NCBI GenBank assembly: GCA_903845115.1
Contig: CAIMWE010000092.1
Span: 1 to 59,489 of the forward strand
Direction of reading: 5' to 3'
DNA: 59,489 nt
From: an uncultured Acidobacteriota bacterium
GTDB taxonomy: Bacteria; Acidobacteriota; Thermoanaerobaculia; UBA5066
Both the position numbers and the translations under genes were made by a program. The notes below the pieces were generated by a model. The model had not been told where the DNA came from, ran no database searches, and saw nothing but the letters and a program-made list of their open reading frames with translations. Shown here piece after piece: positions 50,474 through 58,855 of the stretch (position 1 is the first letter of the stretch; each line of letters opens with the position of its first letter).

Positions 50474-53035
50474 ATGTTCAGTAGGGGTAACTCCAGGGAG
50501 ACGGGGACGACTGCGCTGCCATCGATGGTCCTGTTCTGCGCCGCGGCGCTGCTGGCGGGAATGCCGGGTCGTCTGGACGGCCTCGTGGTCATGAGCGAGG
50601 ACTTCCGGACGGCGACAGCGACCGCGAAAGGCTGGACGCTCAAAGGCAACGCTACTCTGACGAGCGGCGGCGTCGACCCGGCCGGCGCGGGCTGGCTCCG
50701 GCTCACCTCCGCGTCGGCCACCCAGGCCGGCTCGGCGATCTTCGACACGGCCTTCTCCAGCTCGGACGGCGCGCAGATCACCTTCTCGTACGCCACCTAC
50801 GGCGGCAACGGAGCCGACGGCATCTCCTTCTACCTGATCGACGGCACGGCGGCCACGACGGTCGGGGCGCCCGGCGGGGGGCTGGGCTATTCCCGGATCA
50901 CCGACCCGACGGTCACTCCCGGCGTGACGGGCGGGTACCTCGGCGTCGGTCTCGACGAGTACGGCAATTTCGCCAAGGATACGTCGGGCACCTGCAACCC
51001 GAGCTGTCCCGGCCAATCTCCCAACCACGTCACCATCCGGGGCTCCGGCAGCCTCAACACGGGCTTCAACTACCTCACCCAGCAGGGGTTCACGATCGGG
51101 ACGACCGATCGCGCCGGCGCCAAGAGGGTCCGGATCACGGTCTCGCCGGACCCGGTCACCATCACCGTCGAAATCGACTCGGGCTCGGGCTTCGTGCCCG
51201 TCATCTCCAGCTTCCCCGTCGCCGGGGCGCTCGGCCAGGTCGCCACGCCGACAACCTTCAAGATGGGCCTCTCCGCCAGCACGGGCGGATCCAACAACTA
51301 CCACGAGATCCGCGACCTGAACCTGAACGGCGCCCGGCCGTCCACCACGACCCTCGTCTCCTCGCCCAGCTCGTCAGTCGCGGGGCAGTCCGTCACCTTC
51401 ACCGCGACCGTGACCGTCACCGGCGCCGCCGGCTCCCCCTCCGGAACGGTGACCTTCAAGGACGGGGCCACGGTCCTCGGCTCCTCCTCCGTCTCTTCCG
51501 TCTCCTCCGTCACGGGCACCGCAACCCTCGACACCTCCGCACTGACCGTGGGAACGCACAGCATCACGGCGACCTACTCGGGCGACGGGATCTACGCGAG
51601 TTCCCTGTCCAGCGCGGTGTCCCAGGTCGTGAGCCTGGCGGCGTCCACCACGATCCTCGCATCCTTGCCCAACCCGTCGCCCTCGGGGCAGTCCGTCACC
51701 TTCACGGCGACCGTGACCGGCGCCGCCGGCTCCCCCACCGGAACGGTGACGTTCCGGGACGGGGCCATGGTCCTCGGCTCCCCCTCCGTCGCCTCGGGCA
51801 TCGCGACTCTCGCCACGTCCGCGCTGACCGTGGGAACGCACAGCATCACCGCCACCTACTCGGGCAACGCGACCTACTCGAGTTCCGTTTCCGACACCGT
51901 CTCCCAGGTCGTCGCGAACTCTGCGCCGACGGCCTCGTCGATGAACCCGGCGTCCGGACCCCTCGGGGGCGGGACGAGCGTGACGATCTTCGGGACGAAT
52001 TTCGTCTCCGGAGCCACCGTGACCTTCGGGGGGACCGGCGCTTCGGTGGCGACCCTCTCGCCGACGCAGATCAAGGTGACGACGCCCGCCGGGGCGGCCG
52101 CCGGAGCCGTCGCCGTCAAGGTGACGAACCCGGATACCCAGTCGGTGACGCTCGCCCAGACCTTCACCTACAACCCGTCAGGGTGCTGGCCGGACACGAC
52201 CGCCAAGAGCGCGATGGTCGGCCCCTGCAATCCGATGGTGGCGGGAGACCCGAGGGACCCCGGCGCAACGCCGATCTCGCCCTCGGTCAGCCCGGACGGC
52301 ACGATCTACCAGCTCCCGCCGCTCTGGAGCGGGGTGCTGCCCGGCGACAAGCTGGTCTTCTTCACGGGTGCGCCGCCGACTCCGACGAAGGCGACCGGCC
52401 GGATCCCGGCCTCCCCGGCACCGACCACTTCTGGGACGGGGACCACGGGAGCCTACGTGGAGACCACCGGCAGCGGGATCATCTCCGTCGGACTCTTCCA
52501 GGGGAGCGCGGCGGGGAAAGCAACCCGCGGCGCCACCCCCGCCACGTTGACCGGCTACGGGATGACGGTGACCGGCTACCGGGCCGGCGTGCCGACGTTC
52601 ACGTCGACCGTCGCGCTCGCCTCGTCGAGGGGGAACGGCGTTTTCGACCGGGTCGTGAAGAGCGGCGACTTCGACCTCCCGCTCGTCACGATGGACGCCG
52701 ATAGAGACGGCTTCGCCGACCACATCAGCGCCCCCTGGGCGCTGATCGGCACCTTCCTGGGCGGGTACACCGGCGGCGGCGCCCCGGGACCCACTCCCCA
52801 GGTCTGGCTCCCCCTCGCCGACACGGACGGGGACGGGTACGGCGACGCGATCGTCTTCGACTTCGGGGGGACCGGTCAGCCGAGCGCGGTCATCCCGCAG
52901 ATGCCGGCGCTCCTGCCGCCGGTCAGCCAGAGGGACCTCTTCGCGATCCCGGCGCTGGGCGAGTGGGGCCTCTTCGCGCTCGCCCTCTCGGTGGCAGCCG
53001 CAGGCTGGTTCGTCCTGAGGAGGACGGTCTCGTAG
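50474..53035 (+). CDS. Secreted lectin/Ig-like/IPT protein with IPTL-CTERM tail
   Basis: This 853-residue exported protein has a leader helix (about 15-38). A legume-type lectin domain (about 40-280: SEDFRTATATAKGWTLKG, GNGADGISFYLIDG, GYLGVGLDEYGNF) is followed by two bacterial Ig-like repeats (about 285-385 and 390-480, each with SVTFTATVT and TVGTHSITATYSG) and an IPT/TIG domain (about 482-565). The C-terminal region has two acidic calcium-like loops, DADRDGFAD (about 740) and DTDGDGYGD (about 782). It ends in IPALGEWGLFALALSVAAAG and an RR-containing tail, the IPTL-CTERM signal cut by exosortase H. Start: ATG 50474 behind a G-rich site. It likely works at the cell surface, in adhesion or matrix. 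The exosortase itself is not in the window. Confidence 0.9.
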   Translation: MFSRGNSRETGTTALPSMVLFCAAALLAGMPGRLDGLVVMSEDFRTATATAKGWTLKGNATLTSGGVDPAGAGWLRLTSASATQAGSAIFDTAFSSSDGAQITFSYATYGGNGADGISFYLIDGTAATTVGAPGGGLGYSRITDPTVTPGVTGGYLGVGLDEYGNFAKDTSGTCNPSCPGQSPNHVTIRGSGSLNTGFNYLTQQGFTIGTTDRAGAKRVRITVSPDPVTITVEIDSGSGFVPVISSFPVAGALGQVATPTTFKMGLSASTGGSNNYHEIRDLNLNGARPSTTTLVSSPSSSVAGQSVTFTATVTVTGAAGSPSGTVTFKDGATVLGSSSVSSVSSVTGTATLDTSALTVGTHSITATYSGDGIYASSLSSAVSQVVSLAASTTILASLPNPSPSGQSVTFTATVTGAAGSPTGTVTFRDGAMVLGSPSVASGIATLATSALTVGTHSITATYSGNATYSSSVSDTVSQVVANSAPTASSMNPASGPLGGGTSVTIFGTNFVSGATVTFGGTGASVATLSPTQIKVTTPAGAAAGAVAVKVTNPDTQSVTLAQTFTYNPSGCWPDTTAKSAMVGPCNPMVAGDPRDPGATPISPSVSPDGTIYQLPPLWSGVLPGDKLVFFTGAPPTPTKATGRIPASPAPTTSGTGTTGAYVETTGSGIISVGLFQGSAAGKATRGATPATLTGYGMTVTGYRAGVPTFTSTVALASSRGNGVFDRVVKSGDFDLPLVTMDADRDGFADHISAPWALIGTFLGGYTGGGAPGPTPQVWLPLADTDGDGYGDAIVFDFGGTGQPSAVIPQMPALLPPVSQRDLFAIPALGEWGLFALALSVAAAGWFVLRRTVS

Positions 53036-53087
53036 GAGGAGCGCGGCTCCTCGTTCCGGCCCGGCAGCGCTGAGCGCGGCCGGGCCG
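53036..53087 (+). terminator. Tandem hairpins after the lectin gene
   Basis: GAGGAGC/GCTCCTC (stem 7, loop 3; 53036-53052) starts right at the stop codon. A second hairpin, CGGCCCGGC/GCCGGGCCG (53057-53065 with 53079-53087), follows. There is no clear T run, so termination may be inefficient or Rho-assisted. They separate the lectin gene from the acyltransferase 20 bases later. Confidence 0.4.
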
Positions 53088-53108
53088 TCCGCGCTACATT
53101 GCGGTCCC

Positions 53109-53930
53109 ATGGCGGCTCTCTCGTGGATCCTGGCCCGCACTCCGCTCCCGGTGGCGGCGGCGTTCGCCTGCGCCGTTTCGTGGCTCTGGTGGGTCGTCGC
53201 TCCCGTGCGCCGGCGGCTGGCCGAACGGAACTTCCGCGCCTCCCTTCCGGGCCTCCCCCCCGGCCCGGCGCTTCGCCGCATGACGAGGGGAATCGTCCTC
53301 GGCTACTTCGAGCTCCTGCGGGAGATGCGCCGGCCCGGGACGGTGCGATTCGACGTCGAGGTGGCCGAGGCGCTCCGGGAGAGTTCGAGGCGAGGCGAGG
53401 GGGCGCTGCTCCTCGGCGGACATTTCGGATCGTGGGACCTCGTCGGGAACCTCCTTCCGGGGCGCACGGGGATCCCGATGAGCACGATCGGCAAGGTCCC
53501 CCATTCCCGGGGGGCCGCCGACCTCATCGCGAGGGCCAGGGAGGCCTTCGGTCTCGGGAGCATCCCGCCCGACGAACGGGCCATGCGCCGCGTCATGAGG
53601 CTTCTCGCCGAGGGGCAGCTCGTCGTCTTCACCCTCGACCAGAACCACCCGGGTGGCCTCCCCGTCCCGTTCTTCGGGCGGCCCGCCCTGGCCGCGACCG
53701 CCCTGGCCGCGGTCGCGGCCAGGAGGCGCGTCCCCGTCTATTTCTGCGAGCACTGGCGCGAGGGGACCGGCCACCACCGGGCGCTCATCTCGGGGCCCCT
53801 CCCGACGACCGGCCGGGTCGAGGACGACACCGTCGCCTTCACCCGGCGCGTGGAGGACGCCATCCGGCGCCGTCCCCACAACTGGCTGTGGCTCCACAAC
53901 CGCTGGAAGGGCGTCCCGGCGCGCGGCTGA
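53109..53930 (+). CDS. LpxL/HtrB-family lipid A acyltransferase
   Basis: This 273-residue protein has an N-terminal membrane helix (about 12-32), the AERNFRASLPG region and the catalytic HX4D motif His105-Asp110 in LLGGHFGSWDLVGNLL. DQNHPGGLPVPFFGRPALAA and HNWLWLHNRWK are conserved in late lipid A acyltransferases. It uses acyl-ACP or acyl-phospholipid to finish lipid A acylation. It stands apart from the lpx genes, after the lectin gene, and is convergent with the PHP-like gene 10 bases away. Confidence 0.88.
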   Translation: MAALSWILARTPLPVAAAFACAVSWLWWVVAPVRRRLAERNFRASLPGLPPGPALRRMTRGIVLGYFELLREMRRPGTVRFDVEVAEALRESSRRGEGALLLGGHFGSWDLVGNLLPGRTGIPMSTIGKVPHSRGAADLIARAREAFGLGSIPPDERAMRRVMRLLAEGQLVVFTLDQNHPGGLPVPFFGRPALAATALAAVAARRRVPVYFCEHWREGTGHHRALISGPLPTTGRVEDDTVAFTRRVEDAIRRRPHNWLWLHNRWKGVPARG

Positions 53931-53940
53931 ACGGGCGTCG

Positions 53941-55224
53941 CTACGTCCGGCCGCCGACGGCGAGGGCAAGCAGCCACACAGTGACCAGCCCGGAGAGGAT
54001 CGCGGCGGTCCGCAGGAGGCGGGTGGGCCACACCCTCTCGCGGGGCACACGGTTCCCCACGGGGTCCGTGCCGGAGTGACGAAAGACCGGGTTGAGGTAG
54101 ATCCGGGTCTCTCCCGGGAAGCGGATCTCCGTCCTGACGTAGCTGTCGCCGGCCGCGAGCCGGTACTCGGCCCGTGCCGCTTCGACGGCGCGGCCGAGCT
54201 CCCTTCCTCCCTGGCCGACGAAGCGGATCTCCGGGGCCGGGGCGGTGAGGGCGACCCGGATCGTCTCCCCGTCGACGGCGAAGCCCGCCGGGCGGGAGAG
54301 GTTCCGCAGCCGGGCGAGCCGGGCTGCCGGGGTCTCTCCCTCCTCGTAGCTCACCTTGATCCCGTAGGCCCTTCCCGCCCCGAGGGCCGCGACGATCCCG
54401 GCGCCGTCGGACGCCGGCGCGCCGACGAGCGTGGCACAGCGCCCGAACCGTTCCCCGTCCTCGAGGCCGTGGGAGTCGTCGTCCGCGAGGAGGAAGACGG
54501 GGTGCCCGGCGGAGAGCGCCGCGTCCCAGGACGGGGCCGCGTCCCCGGGGAGACTGCTCGCCACCTCGAGGAGCTGGTATCCCGACAGGAGCCGGAGGTC
54601 TTCGAGCGAGTAGCCCCAGTGGTGGGGGTGGACGACGGCGACCGCCTCCGCCGAACGCCCGAGGCGGTCGATCACCGTCTGCTTGTGATGGACAGTCTGG
54701 AAGAGCGGAAACTCGGTCCAGTCGACGCGGGAGGCCCCGATACAGAGGTGGTGCGTCTTCGTGATCCCGTAGCCATGCTCGTACGTCGGGATCCACGCTC
54801 CCGCCCCCTCGCCGCGCGGCCGGATCGCCATGTAGTCGCTGACCTGGGCGACGTCGTACCCGAGGTCCGCGTAGGCCTTCCGGAGTTCCCTGGCTGCGAT
54901 TCCCTCCCCCGCGGTCAGCCCTCCCCACGACCTCGCGTGCGCGTGGAAGTTCGCCCGGACGAAGGAGCCCGGACCGAAGTCGGCGCCGCCGTACGGGTTG
55001 TAGAGCGACGGCCCGTGAAAGGGAGCCGGTTCGGGGAAATCCCAGACCCGCGTGAAGAGGTGCCACGAGAGCAGAGGGAGAGCGACCGCGGCGACGCCCC
55101 GGAGAACGCTCCTCGCGGCCTTCCGGGCAGGCGGATTCAACCCCGGACCCTCTTCGCGGTCGCTCGACGCACTGCCGATCGAGTCTAGCAACCGCGCTCC
55201 CGTCCCCCGGGGCGGGGGTACCAT
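53941..55224 (-). CDS. Membrane-anchored PHP/CehA-like metal-dependent protein
   Basis: This 427-residue protein has an N-terminal helix (about 40-56) and a C-terminal helix (about 400-422) around a soluble domain. Metal-binding candidates follow PHP order: His94/His96 in ANFHAHARSWGG, Asp130 in AQVSDYMAI, His179/180, His199/201/202 in VVHPHHWGY, and Asp248-250 with His252 in LADDDSHGLEDG. The domain resembles CehA/McbA-type PHP phosphoesterases, though metal chemistry and substrate are unknown. The extension before the first helix is uncertain; ATG 55224 is used. Divergent from the sialidase-like gene with 21 bases between, so they probably share a promoter region. Confidence 0.7.
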   Translation of the reverse strand: MVPPPRGTGARLLDSIGSASSDREEGPGLNPPARKAARSVLRGVAAVALPLLSWHLFTRVWDFPEPAPFHGPSLYNPYGGADFGPGSFVRANFHAHARSWGGLTAGEGIAARELRKAYADLGYDVAQVSDYMAIRPRGEGAGAWIPTYEHGYGITKTHHLCIGASRVDWTEFPLFQTVHHKQTVIDRLGRSAEAVAVVHPHHWGYSLEDLRLLSGYQLLEVASSLPGDAAPSWDAALSAGHPVFLLADDDSHGLEDGERFGRCATLVGAPASDGAGIVAALGAGRAYGIKVSYEEGETPAARLARLRNLSRPAGFAVDGETIRVALTAPAPEIRFVGQGGRELGRAVEAARAEYRLAAGDSYVRTEIRFPGETRIYLNPVFRHSGTDPVGNRVPRERVWPTRLLRTAAILSGLVTVWLLALAVGGRT

Positions 55225-55245
55225 CCCGCGCACGAGACTCCCGTC

Positions 55246-56424
55246 GTGACACGCGCCGCTTCCGCCCCGGAGCCCTGCCCGGCGCCCGCCGGGAAGCGCC
55301 GTCTCTCCGTCCCGGCGGCGCTCGTCGCGGCGGGGGCGCTCGCGGCCGCGGCCTCGCGGGTCCCGTCGGTCGGCCCCGCCGGATTCGAGATCCCGCCGGC
55401 CTCCGCCGCGGAGGGTCCGGGTGAGACAGCGGTGGAGCTCCCCCCCGGGGCGCCGGCCGCTCACGCGCCGACCCTGGCCGTCCTGCCGGGGGGCGATCTC
55501 ATCGTCGCCTGGTTCGCGGGCTCGCGCGAAGGGGCGCGGAACGTGTCGATCCGGATGGCCCGCCTCTCGGGGGGAAGGATCGTCGCCGAGTGGGAATCTC
55601 TGACCCGGCCCCAGCTCGAGCGGCTCGTCCAGCGCCGCGTCAGCAAGCTCGGGAACCCCGTCCTGCACATCGCGCCCGACGGATCGGTCCAGCTCTTCGT
55701 CGTCTCGGTCAGCGTGGGCGGATGGGCCGGAAGCAGCGTGAACCACCTCCGCTCCGGGGACGGCGGACGGACGTGGCTCTCCGCCCGCCGGCTCGTCATC
55801 TCGCCGTTCCTGAACCTGGGCACTCTCGTCCGGACGCCTCCCGTCGCGCTGGACGACGGATCCATCCTCCTTCCCGCTTACCACGAGTTCGTCCGCAAGT
55901 GGGGGATGACGCTGCGGATCGCACCAGGCGGCCAGGTGGTCGGCGTCTCGCGGATCCGGGGAGAGACGGGCCTCCTCCAGCCCGCGGTCGCGCCGATCGA
56001 CCGGACGCGCGCGGTGGCTCTGCTCCGCTCGGCCTCGTCCGCCAGGCCCCGGGTCTTCCGGTCGGTGACGGGAGACGCGGGCGCCACCTGGGTGCCCGCC
56101 TCCGCCACGGAGATCCCGAACGCGGACAACAGCGTGGCCCTGGTGCGCCTCGCAGACGGCCGCCTCCTGGCCGCCGCGAACCCGTCGGAGACGACCGCGA
56201 ACACTCTTGCGCTGATCGTCTCGGATGACGGCGAAGGGAGCTGGCGGACGGCCCGCACGGTCGAGTCGAGCCCCCGGCCGGACGACCAGTTCCGCTACCC
56301 GGCGCTCGCGCAGTCGCCCGACGGGACGATCCATCTGGCCTACTCCGTGAACCGCAAGGCGATCCGCGTCCGTTCGCTCCCTCCCTCGGCTCTCCGGGCC
56401 GACCGCGGGACGGCCGGCCCGTGA
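55246..56424 (+). CDS. Exported sialidase-like (GH33/BNR) protein
   Basis: This 392-residue protein starts at GTG 55246. It has an N-terminal hydrophobic leader (about 20-36, with A-rich signal), then APTLAVLPGGDLIVAWFAGS, GNPVLHIAPDGSVQLFVVSV, SGDGGRTWLSAR, and DDGEGSWRTARTVES with Asp-box motifs, and QFRYPALAQSPDGTIHLAYS. The fold should be a six-bladed propeller. The group is annotated as exo-alpha-sialidase-like; catalytic Arg triad residues cannot be confirmed. It heads a three-gene unit with two membrane proteins (GTGA overlap with the next). Confidence 0.75.
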   Translation: MTRAASAPEPCPAPAGKRRLSVPAALVAAGALAAAASRVPSVGPAGFEIPPASAAEGPGETAVELPPGAPAAHAPTLAVLPGGDLIVAWFAGSREGARNVSIRMARLSGGRIVAEWESLTRPQLERLVQRRVSKLGNPVLHIAPDGSVQLFVVSVSVGGWAGSSVNHLRSGDGGRTWLSARRLVISPFLNLGTLVRTPPVALDDGSILLPAYHEFVRKWGMTLRIAPGGQVVGVSRIRGETGLLQPAVAPIDRTRAVALLRSASSARPRVFRSVTGDAGATWVPASATEIPNADNSVALVRLADGRLLAAANPSETTANTLALIVSDDGEGSWRTARTVESSPRPDDQFRYPALAQSPDGTIHLAYSVNRKAIRVRSLPPSALRADRGTAGP

Positions 56425-57059
56425 CGGCCTCCGTCGCCTTCGCCTTCCTCTCGCAGGGGGTCCTCGCGGCGTCCTCGCTCCTCGCCGTGGCCTCGCGAAT
56501 CCCGGGGCTTCGCCCCGTCCGCGGAACGCTCCCGGCGGTCGCCGCGTGGGCAACGCTCGCCCTCCTCCCCGCCGTCGTCCGGGTGGAGGGACTCCCGCTC
56601 GCGGCCCACCTGCGCGGCCTTCTCGGCGACCCCAGCGTCGTCTCGGTGGTCCTCCTCGCCCTCTCGGCCGTGAGGCCCGCGGCCCTCCCCGCGGCGCCGC
56701 CCCCCCGGGCGGCCCTCCTGCTCGCTCTTTTCGCCGGCCTTCTCCTCTACCTTCCCCTCGCGACCGGACCGCTCCCGGCCGGGCTCGACCTTCACGCGCT
56801 CGGGTGGCGGGGCACGCCCGTCCTCGCGGTGCTCGCCATGCTCGCAGCGCTCGCGTGCCTTCGCGGCGCAAACCGATGGGTGATCGTGGTCTCCGTCGCC
56901 CTCCTCGCCTGGGGCGCCGGGCTCGTGGAGTCCGACAACCTTCTCGACGCCCTCGTCGATCCCGGCCTGGTCCTCGCGTGCGCCGTCCGCGCGCGCCGTA
57001 GCCGGCCGGGCGCCGCGGGAGGCGGCCCCGGTGCAAGGACCCTCGAGGTCGGCTGCTAG
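56421..57059 (+). CDS. Small multi-pass membrane protein, unknown
   Basis: The 212-residue product has about six hydrophobic segments (about 5-24, 38-50, 70-82, 92-112, 132-147, 153-166). No catalytic motif was found; exosortase signatures (AC[ST]G, NxxR) are absent, so it is not the missing sorting enzyme. It overlaps the sialidase-like stop by four bases and precedes another membrane protein by nine bases, so the three are probably one operon. Confidence 0.6.
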   Translation: MTASVAFAFLSQGVLAASSLLAVASRIPGLRPVRGTLPAVAAWATLALLPAVVRVEGLPLAAHLRGLLGDPSVVSVVLLALSAVRPAALPAAPPPRAALLLALFAGLLLYLPLATGPLPAGLDLHALGWRGTPVLAVLAMLAALACLRGANRWVIVVSVALLAWGAGLVESDNLLDALVDPGLVLACAVRARRSRPGAAGGGPGARTLEVGC

Positions 57060-57068
57060 CATCCGAAG

Positions 57069-57866
57069 ATGCCCTGGTTCCATCGCTGGTTCGTCCTCGC
57101 CTCGGCGTGGGGCCTCTCTCACGCGCTGATCGAGAAGTTCGGCGTCTTCCGATGGGGACTCAACCTCGAGTTCCTCGTCGACCTCCTCGTCATCCCTCTC
57201 CTCCAGGCGTTCGCCGTCCGCCCCTTCCTGCGCCCTTCACCCACCGGCCCCGTGGGCGTCGCGCTCCGGCTCCTCTTGCCCGTTCTCCCGCTGCACCTCG
57301 TCGCGACGGCCGGGGTCGCACACCTCTTCGGCCACGTCGACCTCCGGCCGCACACGATCGCGGGCTACCTTGCCATTCCGCTCCTCCAGGCGGCCGCGCT
57401 CGCTGGCCTCGTCCCGAGGCCGGCCGCGGCCTCTCCGGCCGCGCCGCCCCCGGGTGCACGGCGAAGGGACGCCGTCCTCGCCCTCTTCCTCCTGCTCCTG
57501 CTCGCCGCGCTCGCCGCCGACGCCGTGTTCGGCTGGTACGGGCCGGCCCTCTGGCGGCTGCTCCCGGGCTGGCCGGCCCCCCTCCGGGGCCTCGCGGGCT
57601 ACGGCGTCCCGTCGGTCGCCGCGCTCGGCCTCCTCCTGGCTTTCCGCGCGCGCAGCCGTTCGGAACGGGCCGTCGCGGCGCTCCTCGACGCCTCCGCCGC
57701 CACGTTTCTCGCGACGCTCGTCGGCGCGGTCGGGCAGTACTACCAGCGTCCCTTCCTCGTGCGGCCGTGGTCGACGCTTCTCCCCGCCGGGCTGTGGCTT
57801 TCGGTCGCGGCGCTCCTTGCGGCCCTCGCGCTGGCCGGGGCGGCGGCGGTCCGGGCGCGCCACTAG
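57069..57866 (+). CDS. Multi-pass membrane protein, unknown
   Basis: The 265-residue product has about seven hydrophobic segments. An early conserved-looking motif IEKFGVFRWGLNLEFLVDLL lies in the first loop, and a late loop holds GQYYQRPFLVRPW. No known family was recognised. It ends the sialidase-like operon. A 322-base stretch with a lectin-gene scrap follows before the PAP2 gene. Confidence 0.6.
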   Translation: MPWFHRWFVLASAWGLSHALIEKFGVFRWGLNLEFLVDLLVIPLLQAFAVRPFLRPSPTGPVGVALRLLLPVLPLHLVATAGVAHLFGHVDLRPHTIAGYLAIPLLQAAALAGLVPRPAAASPAAPPPGARRRDAVLALFLLLLLAALAADAVFGWYGPALWRLLPGWPAPLRGLAGYGVPSVAALGLLLAFRARSRSERAVAALLDASAATFLATLVGAVGQYYQRPFLVRPWSTLLPAGLWLSVAALLAALALAGAAAVRARH

Positions 57867-57985
57867 CGGTACTTTACGGCGAGAGCGGCCGTGCTTGGGC
57901 CCAACTGGATGCTTCGCAAGGGGTTACGAGCGCGCGTCTTACCTACGCATTTATTGCCAGGGCGCGCAGGAGCGGAGGTCTGTAG

Positions 57986-58132
57986 GTCGAGCTCGACCTT
58001 CCCATCGTCACGATCGACGTGAACGGCGACGGGAAGGCCGATTACGCCAGCCTGCCTTGGGGCGCCATCGGGCCCCTGCTGGGCGGCTTCACCGGAGGGG
58101 GTGGCGCGCCGGGCACGGTCGAGGCCGCGTGA
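57986..58132 (+). pseudogene. Scrap of a second IPTL-lectin-type gene
   Basis: A frame open only from 57986 to TGA at 58132 encodes DLPIVTIDVNGDGKADYASL and PWGAIGPLLGGFTGGGGAPG. This aligns with residues about 733-765 of the lectin protein at 50474-53035 (DLPLVTMDADRDGFADHIS, then PWALIGTFLGGYTGGGAPG). There is a stop just before it and no start, so it is a fragment of a related gene. The sequence between 57867 and 57985 has low GC for this window and no recognisable gene. Confidence 0.75.
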
Positions 58133-58188
58133 GAGAATCTTCGCGGAGGAAGGTCCCCCCGGGCGACGCCGCAGGGGGGGATTCCGTG

Positions 58189-58830
58189 ATGTCGCCGTTC
58201 GACCTCGTCTTCACGTGGGACGTCGCCTTGTTGCGGCTTGTCAATACGAGCGGGAGTCTCTGGCTCGACCCCTGGATGGCTCGCCTGTCCGGGTGGCAGG
58301 CTGTCCGTTGGCCCGTCGTTGCCCTGCTCGCACTGCTGTTCCTGAAGGGCCGGCTGCGCGAGAAGGTCCTCGTCCTCTTCGGCGCGGCCGCCATCCTGCT
58401 CGGGGACGCGGGACTCTGCCAGCCGCTGAAGCGCCTCGTCGCCCGTCCGCGGCCCTACCTGGCCTTCTCGGGCCTGCGCGTCGTCGGGCTCGGCGGCGTC
58501 GTGATCTCCCCGATTCCCGGCGTGCACAACGCCTCGATGCCCTCCAGCCACGCCTTCAACCTCGCCGTCCTCGCGGTGCTGCTCTCCGTCTTCTACGGCG
58601 GGTGGGCGCACCTCGGCTGGCTCTTCGCGGCGCTCGTCGGATACTCCCGCCTCTACACCGGCGCGCACTACCCCGCCGACGTCCTGGCGGGGCTGGCGCT
58701 GGGCCTCGCCTGGGGCCTCGCGGCGATCGCGCTCGGGCGAAGGCTCTGGAGCGCTCTGGGCCCGCGCCTACGCCCCGCGTGGCACGAGAGCCACCCCGAG
58801 CTGCTACCACCGCCTCCTCCCGCCCCCTGA
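58189..58830 (+). CDS. PAP2-family membrane phosphatase
   Basis: This 213-residue protein starts at ATG 58189 with a G run upstream (GTG 58186 is also possible). It has five to six helices. The three PAP2 motifs are present: KRLVARPRP (KX6RP), PSSHAF (PSGH-like) and SRLYTGAHYPADV (SRX5HX3D). Members remove phosphate from undecaprenyl pyrophosphate or lipid phosphates. It sits 25 bases before a GT39 remnant, a polyprenyl-phosphate-using family, which suggests a carrier-lipid or lipid A phosphate role. The proline-rich end is unusual. Confidence 0.88.
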   Translation: MSPFDLVFTWDVALLRLVNTSGSLWLDPWMARLSGWQAVRWPVVALLALLFLKGRLREKVLVLFGAAAILLGDAGLCQPLKRLVARPRPYLAFSGLRVVGLGGVVISPIPGVHNASMPSSHAFNLAVLAVLLSVFYGGWAHLGWLFAALVGYSRLYTGAHYPADVLAGLALGLAWGLAAIALGRRLWSALGPRLRPAWHESHPELLPPPPPAP

Positions 58831-58855
58831 GGGGGAAGGAACGCAGGCCTTCCCG

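Noticed and set aside
51350-51910. Internal repeats as a possible CRISPR or tandem DNA repeat
   Set aside because: The two similar blocks are protein-level Ig-like domain repeats within the lectin gene, about 300 bases each and diverged.
56421-57866. Idea that one of these membrane proteins is the exosortase for the IPTL-CTERM protein
   Set aside because: Neither has the catalytic Cys (AC[ST]G) or the conserved Arg and His motifs of exosortases.
57867-57985. Possible integration scar or attachment site in the low-GC stretch after 57866
   Set aside because: No direct repeat, tRNA end or integrase found near it; only composition differs.
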